A DNA stretch of 29,607 nt from an uncultured Oribacterium sp. (GTDB lineage: Bacteria; Bacillota; Clostridia; Lachnospirales; Lachnospiraceae). This document shows, one piece after another, positions 1 through 7,515 of this stretch; within the stretch, counting starts at the first letter, position 1; every line of letters begins with the position of its first letter. The DNA is taken from the NCBI GenBank assembly GCA_900770445.1, contig CAAGKO010000022.1, positions 1 through 29,607 on the forward strand, in the 5' to 3' direction. The notes beneath the pieces are model-generated. The model was not told the DNA's origin and searched no databases. It was given only the letters and a program-made list of their open reading frames with translations. Both the position numbers and the translations under genes were made by a program.

Positions 1-34
1 AGCTAAACTATCTAAGATTTTCAAATAGGGCACT

Positions 35-334
35 TATTGGATAGTTTTCTGCGAAATCAGGCATACGCATATAAGCGTACTATCGAATAATCCTCGCTTT
101 TTTAAATGGTGGATATGTATTTCTGGCTTTAGAGAAGAGTTTCTTTCGCCAGATATCCAATAGAGCTTCTTTATTAAAATACTGGATACACGAGTCCGGA
201 TGCCTCTTAGAAAATAAGGCTTTTCGTATCCAGTTTTTTTGAAATCGCCTAAGAGTAGATATTTTGCAGCCGCCTATAATGCTTACAGAAAAAAAACATA
301 TCCAGTATTTTTATAATCAAACCATATTGGATAG
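35..334. repeat. AT-rich array of seven TGGATA/TATCCA motifs
   Basis: This AT-rich gene-free stretch has seven copies of the hexamer TGGATA in mixed orientation: + at 38, 110, 183 and 328, and - (TATCCA) at 154, 227 and 299. Several pair into inverted repeats: ACTGGATAC at 182-190 with GTATCCAGT at 226-234 (perfect 9 bp), TATCCAGTAT at 299-308 with ATATTGGATA at 324-333 (10 bp with one G-U), and TATCCAATAG at 154-163 with ATACTGGATA at 179-188 (imperfect). No open reading frame fits. It could be a cluster of protein-binding sites, the end of a mobile element, or a structured RNA. The repeats are directly visible; any function is unknown. Confidence 0.6.
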
Positions 335-346
335 GAACGTTGGCCA

Positions 347-405
347 GGGACGGCGAAGGGGAAGCAACGGAATACTGTGCCTACGTTGCTGCCCCTCCGG
401 CTCCC
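347..405. other. Long imperfect hairpin, possible structured RNA
   Basis: The arm 358-369 (GGGGAAGCAACG) pairs with 384-395 (CGTTGCTGCCCC) with a single mismatch around a 14-nt loop. The pairing continues outward imperfectly, ending in GGG at 347-349 with CCC at 403-405. It is a GC-rich block in an AT-rich surround, which suggests selection for structure. It is not followed by a T run on either strand, so it is not a normal intrinsic terminator. I could not match it to the conserved cores of the cobalamin, SAM-I or THF riboswitches. Confidence 0.5.
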
Positions 406-479
406 GCCTGAATCCAGTTGACGAGTGAACAGTAACGTTTCATATTGCACAGATGGGGTGATTGTTTGAAATCAGGCGA

Positions 480-703
480 AGAATGTACAAACAGCCCTCC
501 TTATAACCTCCATCTATAACGGCGCCTAAATTTTACGTATTATACATTTTATCCATTCCCCATTAAAATAAGTAAGATATTTTCAACTTATATCTATGCA
601 GGGTATTTTATAAACTACCCGTACACGCTATTTTAAGGCGATATCTATCAGGAAAATCATATTTATATGAAGGCTATCGCTATACACGACGAGGTTCTAC
701 TAT
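480..703 (+). promoter_or_regulatory. Leader region upstream of metF
   Basis: No gene is seen here. The stretch carries three small inverted repeats: AGATAT 575-580 with ATATCT 590-595; GGGTA 601-605 with TACCC 616-620; and GCGATA 638-643 with TATCGC 675-680, the last enclosing CATAT 658-662 and ATATG 665-669. TATTAT (538-543) and TATACA (541-546) are possible -10 elements but no convincing -35 stands at 17 bp. GAGG at 691-694 is the likely ribosome site of metF. The 10-mer GAAATCAGGC occurs at both 53-62 and 468-477. A regulatory leader is likely from position and structure; its class is not recognised. Confidence 0.35.
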
Positions 704-1567
704 ATGAAGATTATCGATATTTTAAACCAGGATCAGATCACGCTTTCCTTCGAGGTGTTCCCACCGAAGAAGATCGAGAAGTATGATTCCGTGCAGGCGG
801 CGACGGAGGGCGTAGCGGCGCTCCACCCGAGCTTCATGTCCGTGACCTATGGTGCGGGCGGCGGAACCTCCGAGTTTACGCTGAACATCGCAAAGAACAT
901 CCGGGACAAGTACGGGGTCGAGGTGCTGCCGCATCTCACCTGTGTGTCCTCCACGAAGGCGCACGTCCACGAGATGATTCAGAAGTTTAAGGAATACGGC
1001 TTCGAGAATGTCATGGCGCTGCGCGGTGACATCCCGGAGGGCGGTGCACCATACGATGACTACCACTATGCGAGTGAGCTCGTCGCGGACATCAAGTCCC
1101 AGGGCGACTTCTGCATCGGCGGTGCCTGCTATCCGGACGGCCATGTCGAGTGCGCGCACAAGGACGACGACATCCGGAATCTGAAGCGCAAGGTCGACGC
1201 GGGTGTCGACTTCCTGACTACGCAGATGTTCTTTGATAACGCGGAGTTCTTCAACTTCCTTTATCGTCTCCGCGAGCAGGACATCCGTGTGCCTGTCCTG
1301 GCCGGCATCATGCCGATCACGAACCAGAAGCAGCTCGGCCGCTCCGTCGCCCTCTCCGGCACCACCGTGCCGACCCGCTTCAAGGAGATCGTCGACAAGT
1401 TCGGCGAGCATCCGGAGGCGATGAAGCAGGCGGGCATCATCTATGCGACCGAACAGATCATTGACCTCATCGCAAACGACGTGAAGCACATCCACGTCTA
1501 CTCGATGAACAAGCCGGACGTCGCCGAGGCCATCCAGCGGAACCTGAGCGAGATTCTGAAGATCTGA
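704..1567 (+). CDS. metF: Methylenetetrahydrofolate reductase MetF
   Basis: MetF reduces 5,10-methylene-tetrahydrofolate to 5-methyl-tetrahydrofolate, the methyl donor used by the methionine synthase encoded downstream. It is a cytoplasmic FAD-dependent TIM-barrel enzyme. The 287-residue length matches bacterial MetF. The family-typical start FEVFPPK lies at about residues 17-23, followed by FMSVTYGAGG near residue 45, HLTCVSS near 77, MALRGD near 105 and the flavin-site region TTQMFFDN near 172. The ATG at 704 has a GAGG ribosome site at 691-694. It is the first gene of the + strand methionine module, 117 bp before the reactivation-domain gene, with a strong inverted repeat in between. The family identification is secure; the cofactor statement is family knowledge. 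Confidence 0.95.
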   Translation: MKIIDILNQDQITLSFEVFPPKKIEKYDSVQAATEGVAALHPSFMSVTYGAGGGTSEFTLNIAKNIRDKYGVEVLPHLTCVSSTKAHVHEMIQKFKEYGFENVMALRGDIPEGGAPYDDYHYASELVADIKSQGDFCIGGACYPDGHVECAHKDDDIRNLKRKVDAGVDFLTTQMFFDNAEFFNFLYRLREQDIRVPVLAGIMPITNQKQLGRSVALSGTTVPTRFKEIVDKFGEHPEAMKQAGIIYATEQIIDLIANDVKHIHVYSMNKPDVAEAIQRNLSEILKI

Positions 1568-1583
1568 TATACTTTTACCCATC

Positions 1584-1650
1584 GGGACGCAGCCGGAGGA
1601 TGACGGAAGCCCACGTGCATCCATCACACAACGCCTCTCCCCTGCGTCCC
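1584..1650 (+). other. Intercistronic stem-loop after metF
   Basis: GGGACGCAG (1584-1592) pairs perfectly with CTGCGTCCC (1642-1650), and inside it GGATG (1598-1602) pairs with CATCC (1618-1622). No T run follows, so intrinsic termination is doubtful. It could be an RNA-processing or attenuation structure between metF and the next gene. Confidence 0.45.
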
Positions 1651-1684
1651 CGTTTCTATCGGCCATCGGAAAGTGAAGTGCACT

Positions 1685-2497
1685 ATGATTGACATGCGAC
1701 TCCGCGAGGTCTACCGTTACCTCGGCTACCGAAAAATCACACCGACGCCGGAGATCGACGCGCGCATCCAGCAGTGCATCCGGCGAATGCAGGCGGCCGC
1801 GACGCCACGTGCCATCGCGCGACGCTTTCCCGTCCGCACAGAAGCGCCCGACCGCGTCGAGATCGCGGGGCTCACGATCCGCTCGCGGGATCTCTACCGG
1901 AACCTCTCCGGCTGTGACGACGCGTATATGTTTGCAGCCACCATCGGCATCGGCATTGACCTGCTCATCAAGCGAGGCGAAGTCGCCAGCATGACGGATT
2001 CCATCATCTATCAGGCGGCGGGCGCCGAGATGATCGAGTCCTACGCAGACCGTGAGGTCGCGAAGCTTCGCGCACAGGAGGCTGAACGTGGCTATCAACT
2101 CCGCCCGCGCTACTCGCCCGGCTACGGGGATCTGCCGCTCGCGCTTCAGACCGATTTCGCACGCATCCTCGATATGCAGAAGTGGTGCGGCATCAGTCTG
2201 ACCGACGCGCTCCTCATGGTCCCGAGCAAGTCCATCACTGCCTTCATCGGCTGCACGCGCCAGCCGAAAACCGCGCCCGACGCCGCCTACCTGGCAGCGG
2301 AAATCAATCCGCTGAAGCTTGAGGCCGACGGCTCTACGTCCCATGGCCGTCCGAACGTGACGGCTATGGATGGCACCGCTTCACCGTGCGCCACGTCCAC
2401 CGAGGCCGACGCTTCTATCCCAAACACAAGCACCTCGCGCAACACGCACGACTGCCGGCAGTGCACGAAAACCGACTGTCTCTACCGCGACTGCTGA
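1685..2497 (+). CDS. Stand-alone methionine synthase reactivation-domain protein
   Basis: The protein resembles the C-terminal S-adenosylmethionine-binding reactivation domain of cobalamin-dependent methionine synthase. That domain supports reductive methylation of the cofactor after it is accidentally oxidised to cob(II)alamin. The signature RPRYSPGYGDLPL with the following FARILD and ALLMVPSKSITAFIGC sits in the middle to C-terminal half. The C-terminus ends in a cysteine cluster (CRQC, TDCLYRDC), often seen in the split clostridial versions. An in-frame GTG at 1673 and ATGs at 1685 and 1694 are all possible starts; 1685 is preferred because GGAAAG lies 11 bp upstream and the GTG has no ribosome site. 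About residues 230-255 are low-complexity Ser/Thr/Ala-rich, probably a linker. It stands between metF and metH, whose product lacks this domain. Confidence 0.85.
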   Translation: MIDMRLREVYRYLGYRKITPTPEIDARIQQCIRRMQAAATPRAIARRFPVRTEAPDRVEIAGLTIRSRDLYRNLSGCDDAYMFAATIGIGIDLLIKRGEVASMTDSIIYQAAGAEMIESYADREVAKLRAQEAERGYQLRPRYSPGYGDLPLALQTDFARILDMQKWCGISLTDALLMVPSKSITAFIGCTRQPKTAPDAAYLAAEINPLKLEADGSTSHGRPNVTAMDGTASPCATSTEADASIPNTSTSRNTHDCRQCTKTDCLYRDC

Positions 2498-2643
2498 CGA
2501 CTTTAGAGCGTAGGTGTTTGCATCAGCAAACGCCGGAGCGATATCCCACAGTGCTGTGCACTGTGCCCGAAGGGCTAAAGTCGGATGACCACAATCCGAC
2601 TTTAGGGGCGTAGGTGTTTGCCTCAGCAAACACCGGAGCGAAA
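2498..2643. repeat. Composite intergenic repeat: direct repeats around two palindromes
   Basis: Two near-identical direct repeats beginning GACTTTAG and containing GTAGGTGTTTGC and TCAGCAAAC lie at about 2499-2541 and 2599-2641. Each can fold, because GTGTTTGC is followed by its near-complement GCAAAC. Between them are two more inverted repeats: CACAGTGC (2547-2554) with GCACTGTG (2558-2565), and CTAAAGTCGGAT (2575-2586) with ATCCGACTTTAG (2594-2605), 12 bp and perfect. The block ends directly at one copy of the dispersed GGGGTCAGACCCC palindrome. It fills most of the gap before metH and has the look of a non-autonomous intergenic repeat. Confidence 0.65.
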
Positions 2644-2668
2644 TTTAATGGGGTCAGACCCCATAAAC
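2644..2668. repeat. Dispersed palindrome, copy 1
   Basis: The core GGGGTCAGACCCC is at 2650-2662, flanked by TTTAAT and ATAAA, giving an almost perfect hairpin. It lies 20 bp before the metH ribosome site. The same core recurs eight more times in this window, always between genes. Confidence 0.8.
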
Positions 2669-2696
2669 TCGACACCATTAACTCACGGAGGAAATT

Positions 2697-5327
2697 ATGC
2701 GAAAGAATATCATGGATCGAATCGGCCGGGAGTGGCTGTTCTTCGACGGCGGCACCGGCTCCATCCTGCAGGAGAAGGGCCTGCAGCCGGGGGAGCTGCC
2801 GGAGACCTGGAATCTCCTCCACCCGGAGCGTATCCTCGACCTGCACCGCGGCTATCTCGAGGCCGGTGCGGACATCTACAACACGAACACTTTCGGCGCG
2901 AATCGCTTGAAGTTCCCGGAGAACCTCGACGAAATCGTGACCGCCGCTGTAAAACTTGCGAAGGAAGCGCGCACGCAGGCTGGCCGTGACGAGGATGCCT
3001 ACGTGGCCCTCGACATCGGCCCGACCGGCAAGCTGCTCGCGCCGATGGGCGACCTCTCCTTCGACGACGCGGTCGACATCTTCGGCGAGGTCGTACGGAT
3101 CGGTGCCCGTGAGGGTGCGGATCTCGTGCTGATCGAGACGATGAACGACTCCTACGAGGCGAAGGCGGCGGTGCTCGCGGCGAAGGAAAACTGCGATCTG
3201 CCGGTCTTCATTACCTGTGTCTTCGACGGCAGTGGGAAAATGCTGACGGGCGGTACGCCGGAGTCGGTGATCGCCATGCTCGAGGGCCTCGGCGTCGATG
3301 CGCTCGGCGTGAACTGCTCGCTCGGACCAGCCCAGATGATTCCGATCGTAGAGCGCCTCGTGAAAGCGGCCCACGTGCCGGTGCTCGTGAATCCGAACGC
3401 CGGTCTTCCGAAGTCCGTCGACGGAAAGACCGTCTATGATGTCGGCCCGGAGGAATTCGCCGGCTACATGAAGCAGATTGCGGCGCTCGGTGCGGCCGCC
3501 GTCGGTGGCTGCTGCGGCACGACCCCGGACTACATCCGCGCGGAGATCGCCGCGGTCCGTCCTCTTCCACTGCTCCCGCCGCAGGGCCGTGAACAGACCG
3601 TCATCGCCTCCTTCTCCCGCACCGTCGAAATCGGACGGGCGGCCCGTCCTGTCATCATTGGCGAACGCATCAATCCGACCGGCAAGAAACGCTTCAAGCA
3701 GGCGCTCGTCGACCACGACATCGACTACATCGTGAACCAGGGCCTCCAGCAGGAGGACGCGGGCGCGGACGTGCTCGATGTCAATGTCGGTACGCCGGAG
3801 ATCGATGAGGTGGCGCTCCTCGATGAAGTGGTCTGCCGCCTGCAGAGTGTGCTCGCGCTGCCGCTCCAGATCGACACCTCGAACCCGGAGGCGATGGAAC
3901 GCGCACTTCGTCACTACAACGGCAAGGCGCTCATCAATTCCGTGAACGGCAAGCAGGAGGTCATGGCGGAGGTCTTCCCGCTCGTGAAGAAGTACGGTGG
4001 CGTCGTCGTCGCGCTCGCGCTCGATGAGGGCGGTATTCCGGACAATGCAGACGACCGCATTCGTATCGCCGAGAAAATCTACGCGACGGCCGCGGAATAC
4101 GGGATCCGCCGCGAGGATATCGTCATCGACGGCCTCTGCATGACCGTCTCCAGTGATCCGCACTCCGCGCTCGTGACGCTCGAGACGATCCGCCGCATCC
4201 GCGACGAGCTCGGCGGCAGCAGCATCCTCGGCGTGTCGAACATCAGCTTCGGTCTCCCGGCCCGCGAGCTCATCAACGCCTACTTCTTCGAGATGGCGCT
4301 GCAGAACGGGCTCTCCTGCGCGATCATCAACCCGAACAACCAGGCGATGATGCAGGCGTACCGTGCCTTCTGCGCGCTCACGAACCAGGACGAGAATTTC
4401 CAGAGCTTCATCACCGCCTACGCCGGCTACAAGTCACCGGACAAGCAGGTGAGTGACGCGCTGACGGCCTACAAGACCCGCGTGCTGAACGCGCTCGGGG
4501 TTTCCGCCGGGGACCTGCAAGCCACCGGCCGTCCCCTAGGCGGATCGAGCGGTAACGCGGGCGGCGCGGCAGGTGCTGGTACCGCGGGCCTGTCGTCGAG
4601 CAATGTCTCCGGCGCGGGCGCGGGTGCGAGCGTTGGATCCTTCGGCAGCGGACGTGCCACGGGCGCGGACGACGGTCGAGGACCGGGGGCCGCGGCCGGA
4701 AAATCCAGACTCGTCGAAGCCATCGAACGCGGCATGGCAAAACCCGCCACGGAAGCCACCCGCGAGGCGCTCCTCACACGAAACGCCCTCGACATCATCA
4801 ACCAGGACCTCGTGCCGGCGCTCGACGTCGTCGGCCAGGGCTTCGAAAAGGGCACCGTCTTCCTCCCGCAGCTCCTCATGGCCGCAGAAGCCGCCAAGGC
4901 CGCCTTCGCCGTCGTGAAGGAATCCATGGCCGGCAGTGCGCAGGAATCGAAGGGCCGCGTCATCCTCGCGACCGTCAAGGGCGACATCCACGACATCGGA
5001 AAGAACATCGTGAAGGTCCTGCTCGAGAACTACGGCTACGACGTCATCGACCTCGGCAAGGACGTGCCGCCGGAAACCATCGTGGAAACCGCCCTCCGGG
5101 AGAACATCCGCCTCGTCGGCCTCTCCGCCCTCATGACCACCACCGTCGTGAACATGGAGGAAACCATCCGGCAGCTCCACGAGCAGAAACCGGACTGCCG
5201 CATCGTCGTCGGCGGCGCCGTTATGACCCAGGACTACGCCGACAAAATCGGCGCCGACTGCTACGGCCGCGACGCCATGACCACCGTCCGCTACGCAGAC
5301 GAACTCGCAGAAAAAGGTATGCTATAA
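2697..5327 (+). CDS. metH: Cobalamin-dependent methionine synthase MetH, short form
   Basis: MetH transfers the methyl group of 5-methyl-tetrahydrofolate through cobalamin to homocysteine, making methionine. In the 876-residue product the homocysteine/zinc domain spans about 1-300, with ligands Cys207 (GVNCS) and Cys272-Cys273 (GGCCG). The pterin domain starts near residue 316 (IIGERINPTG). The cobalamin cap and Rossmann domains run from about 670 to the end, with the axial ligand in DIHDIGKN (His765). The reactivation domain of the roughly 1200-residue enterobacterial enzyme is absent and is supplied by the neighbouring gene. About residues 605-672 form a Gly/Ala/Ser-rich linker of unusual length between the folate and cobalamin halves. 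The start ATG has an excellent ribosome site, GGAGGA, just upstream. A strong terminator follows the stop codon by a few bases. Confidence 0.95.
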   Translation: MRKNIMDRIGREWLFFDGGTGSILQEKGLQPGELPETWNLLHPERILDLHRGYLEAGADIYNTNTFGANRLKFPENLDEIVTAAVKLAKEARTQAGRDEDAYVALDIGPTGKLLAPMGDLSFDDAVDIFGEVVRIGAREGADLVLIETMNDSYEAKAAVLAAKENCDLPVFITCVFDGSGKMLTGGTPESVIAMLEGLGVDALGVNCSLGPAQMIPIVERLVKAAHVPVLVNPNAGLPKSVDGKTVYDVGPEEFAGYMKQIAALGAAAVGGCCGTTPDYIRAEIAAVRPLPLLPPQGREQTVIASFSRTVEIGRAARPVIIGERINPTGKKRFKQALVDHDIDYIVNQGLQQEDAGADVLDVNVGTPEIDEVALLDEVVCRLQSVLALPLQIDTSNPEAMERALRHYNGKALINSVNGKQEVMAEVFPLVKKYGGVVVALALDEGGIPDNADDRIRIAEKIYATAAEYGIRREDIVIDGLCMTVSSDPHSALVTLETIRRIRDELGGSSILGVSNISFGLPARELINAYFFEMALQNGLSCAIINPNNQAMMQAYRAFCALTNQDENFQSFITAYAGYKSPDKQVSDALTAYKTRVLNALGVSAGDLQATGRPLGGSSGNAGGAAGAGTAGLSSSNVSGAGAGASVGSFGSGRATGADDGRGPGAAAGKSRLVEAIERGMAKPATEATREALLTRNALDIINQDLVPALDVVGQGFEKGTVFLPQLLMAAEAAKAAFAVVKESMAGSAQESKGRVILATVKGDIHDIGKNIVKVLLENYGYDVIDLGKDVPPETIVETALRENIRLVGLSALMTTTVVNMEETIRQLHEQKPDCRIVVGGAVMTQDYADKIGADCYGRDAMTTVRYADELAEKGML

Positions 5328-5331
5328 CCCC

Positions 5332-5367
5332 AAAAGAGGTCCTGCCCATCTGGGCAGGACCTCTTTT
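5332..5367. terminator. Bidirectional intrinsic terminator
   Basis: A perfect stem (5332-5348 with 5351-5367; arms read AAAAGAGGTCCTGCCCA on the left) is flanked by an A run on the left and a T run on the right, so it can stop transcription from both sides. It serves metH on the + strand and the convergent PAP2-like gene on the - strand. Confidence 0.93.
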
Positions 5368-5415
5368 TAATCTTTCGTTGTTTCGTCTCATATGTCAATC
5401 GATCATCATAAAAAG

Positions 5416-5991
5416 TCATCGAATCATCATGAAAAGCAGTGTCAGGGCTGCTGGGATCAGGGTTCCTCCGAAGAGCTGCGGGAGTGTATGCCGCTTCGTC
5501 TCGAGGCTCGACCAGCAGACCAGGCATAGGAGCGGGATGCTGATCAGCAGTGTTTCCGGATAGCCGAGTGCGACCGGCAGGCACATGGCCGCACCGATGC
5601 CTGCGCCATGACCACTCGCCCGCAGATGGAAGATGCGATTCAGTACCAGAATCAGTACACCGGACAGCAGATAGACCCATCCGATCATACAGAGTTCTCC
5701 GGATGCATGCCCTGTGATGTTCAGTATACAGTCCTGCAGATAACCGATAAAAGCGAAAATCATTGCCAGATGCCGCTGGCCCTCTCTTCCTTTCTCCCGG
5801 AACGTCCGAAGCAAAGGCTGTACAGGATATGCCAGTATCGGAAACAGCGATAAAAGGGCCAGCTGCTGTATCAGCATCTCCACCGACCCGAAAATCAGCG
5901 GCTGAACGATATACAGATAAATCAGCATGACGGCTGCCAGCAACGGTGCCAGCGTGAGCTTACGAATCGTAGCTGCGACCGAATGATTCAT
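5416..5991 (-). CDS. PAP2-like integral membrane protein
   Basis: This 191-residue protein is very hydrophobic with about five or six predicted membrane segments. It contains SGH at residues 126-128 and, about 40 residues later, a segment ending in a conserved-looking His (SSLETKRHTLPQ, His168). This resembles the second and third motifs of the PAP2 phosphatase superfamily, whose members remove phosphate from lipid phosphates. The first PAP2 motif (K-x6-RP) is not evident, so enzymatic activity is uncertain. The start at 5991 is chosen because GGAGAGGAGAGA lies just upstream; a longer in-frame start at 6072 lacks this support. It follows the radical SAM gene by about 100 bp on the same strand, so co-transcription is possible, and it ends at the terminator shared with metH. 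Confidence 0.6.
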   Translation of the reverse strand: MNHSVAATIRKLTLAPLLAAVMLIYLYIVQPLIFGSVEMLIQQLALLSLFPILAYPVQPLLRTFREKGREGQRHLAMIFAFIGYLQDCILNITGHASGELCMIGWVYLLSGVLILVLNRIFHLRASGHGAGIGAAMCLPVALGYPETLLISIPLLCLVCWSSLETKRHTLPQLFGGTLIPAALTLLFMMIR

Positions 5992-6061
5992 TCCCGTCTC
6001 TCCTCTCCGCTTCGTGCGGATTTTCTGACCTGATTGCAGTGGAATAACGCAATCCCGTTTT

Positions 6062-6079
6062 CCCCGGCACACGCCGGGG
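6062..6079. other. GC-rich hairpin between radical SAM and PAP2-like genes
   Basis: CCCCGGC (6062-6068) pairs perfectly with GCCGGGG (6073-6079) around a 4-nt loop. It lies just after the radical SAM stop codon. On the - strand it is followed by AAAAC rather than a T run, so it is more likely a transcript-stabilising or pausing hairpin than a complete terminator. Confidence 0.45.
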
Positions 6080-6090
6080 CTTTCGTATCG

Positions 6091-7461
6091 TTATGCATTT
6101 TCCTGAACCTTCTTCGCGCGCTTCTCTTCTTGACGCTCCTTCCAGAGACGATCTGCCTCCGGTGCCCAGCACTTCGCGTAGGATCCGCACTTGCCGCACA
6201 GATGCTCTGCGGTCTCCGGGGACTGCGGGTCGGTGGAGTGCGCGCCGCTGTCCTTCACCATCTTCTGCAGGCGCTCCGGGTTCTCCAGCATCGGGCATGG
6301 CTGCAGCATGTTGTCATTGAACGGCATGTTGTCATGATATGCCATGAAGATCGGGCTCTGCAGTGCCTCGAGCAGTGTGCACTCGCGGATGTTTGCATTG
6401 GAATAATGAATGAAGACGCATGGATCCGCATCGCCGTTTGCGTTGATGTGGAGGTAGCGCTTACCACCGGCGATACAGCCGCCGACATACTCCGCGTCGT
6501 TCTGGAAGTCCATCGCGAACAGCGGCTTCGTCGCACGGAGATGACGGATCCGATGGTAGACGGCTTCTCTCTGCTCCGGGTTCGGCAGTAACTCTGGAGC
6601 GGCATCATTGCCCACTGGCATATAGTGGAAATACCAGATGAAGTATGCGCCCATCCGGATCAGGCTGTCATAGTACGCTTCCGAGGTGATGGCCTCATAG
6701 TTCGCGCTGGTGTAGCAGGAGGAAATGCCGTACGGCAGCTTCTTCGCATGCAGCAGCTCCATCGCCTTCACGACCTCCTGGTAGGTGCCCTGTCCGCGAC
6801 GCCCATCGGTCGACAGCTCATCACCCTCGAGGGAAATCGCCGGGATGAAATTCTTCACGCGAAGCATATCGTTCGCGAAATCCTCATCGATCAGGGTCGC
6901 GTTCGTGAAGCAGAGGAAGACGCAGTCATCGTGCTTCTCACAGAGACGGATCAGGTCCTTCTTACGTACCAGTGGCTCGCCGCCGGTGTAGATGTACATG
7001 TAGACGCCGAGCTCCTTGCCCTGACAGATGATGCTGTCGATCTCATCGAAGCTCAGGTTCAGCTTGTTGCCATACTCGGCCGCCCAGCAGCCGGTACAGT
7101 GCAGGTTGCACGCCGAGGTCGGGTCCAGCAGGATCGTCCACGGGATGTTGCAGTTGTACTTCTTCCGGTTCTCCTCCTGCTTCGGCCAGCCCTCGAGACT
7201 CGCATGGATGAAGAAGTTCACGGCCAGCGTCTTCATCACCTCTGGGTCAATGTCTCGGACGATATGCAGGATGTAGTCATGATACGGATGCTCCGGATCT
7301 TCCATCGCTTCGCGAATCGCCTTCCGCTGTGGCTTGAATTCTCCAGCCGCAAACTTGTCTGCCCAGTCCATCAGCTTCAGCATGTTATGCTCCGGGTCCT
7401 TATACAGATAATCAAATGCCTGCTCGAGACCTAATTTCTTAATCGTATTTGCAACACTCAT
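6091..7461 (-). CDS. Radical SAM protein with SPASM-like C-terminus
   Basis: This 456-residue protein carries the radical SAM cluster motif CNLHCTGC (Cys118, Cys122, Cys125) after LLDPTSA, followed by the SAM-binding YTGGEPL region. It should use a [4Fe-4S] cluster to cleave S-adenosylmethionine. The C-terminal third has more cysteines: CIAGG, DADPC, CPML and the cluster CGKCGSYAKC, consistent with a SPASM-type auxiliary iron-sulfur region. The N-terminal 100 residues precede the catalytic core and are not recognised. The substrate is unknown; these features fit peptide- or metabolite-modifying members, and no small precursor gene stands adjacent. The start at 7461 (MSVANTIKKLG) is supported by AAGGAGAA upstream; a longer frame to 7536 would run into the tandem repeats. 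An HdeD-like gene lies upstream and a PAP2-like gene downstream. Confidence 0.85.
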   Translation of the reverse strand: MSVANTIKKLGLEQAFDYLYKDPEHNMLKLMDWADKFAAGEFKPQRKAIREAMEDPEHPYHDYILHIVRDIDPEVMKTLAVNFFIHASLEGWPKQEENRKKYNCNIPWTILLDPTSACNLHCTGCWAAEYGNKLNLSFDEIDSIICQGKELGVYMYIYTGGEPLVRKKDLIRLCEKHDDCVFLCFTNATLIDEDFANDMLRVKNFIPAISLEGDELSTDGRRGQGTYQEVVKAMELLHAKKLPYGISSCYTSANYEAITSEAYYDSLIRMGAYFIWYFHYMPVGNDAAPELLPNPEQREAVYHRIRHLRATKPLFAMDFQNDAEYVGGCIAGGKRYLHINANGDADPCVFIHYSNANIRECTLLEALQSPIFMAYHDNMPFNDNMLQPCPMLENPERLQKMVKDSGAHSTDPQSPETAEHLCGKCGSYAKCWAPEADRLWKERQEEKRAKKVQENA

Positions 7462-7515
7462 CGTCTTCTCCTTTTTCGTTCCGGATTTCGATATCCATGA
7501 ACGCACTTTATTTTC

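Noticed and set aside
347..480. Possible cobalamin or SAM riboswitch upstream of metF
   Set aside because: Conserved core segments of these classes could not be found on either strand, so only an unnamed structured region is reported.
722..2344. A 540-codon open frame on the - strand opposite metF and the reactivation-domain gene
   Set aside because: It is the GC-rich antisense shadow of two well-recognised genes; its composition (Arg, Asp, Val, His rich) shows no domain, and it has no independent support.
2614..2910. Short + strand frames beginning in the palindrome region before metH
   Set aside because: They run out of frame through the metH start; the strong ribosome site belongs to the ATG at 2697.
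2523..4163. A 546-codon - strand open frame opposite metH
   Set aside because: It is an antisense shadow of a clearly identified gene and begins within intergenic repeats.
6062..6079. Full intrinsic terminator after the radical SAM gene
   Set aside because: The hairpin is followed by A residues rather than T residues on the transcribed strand.
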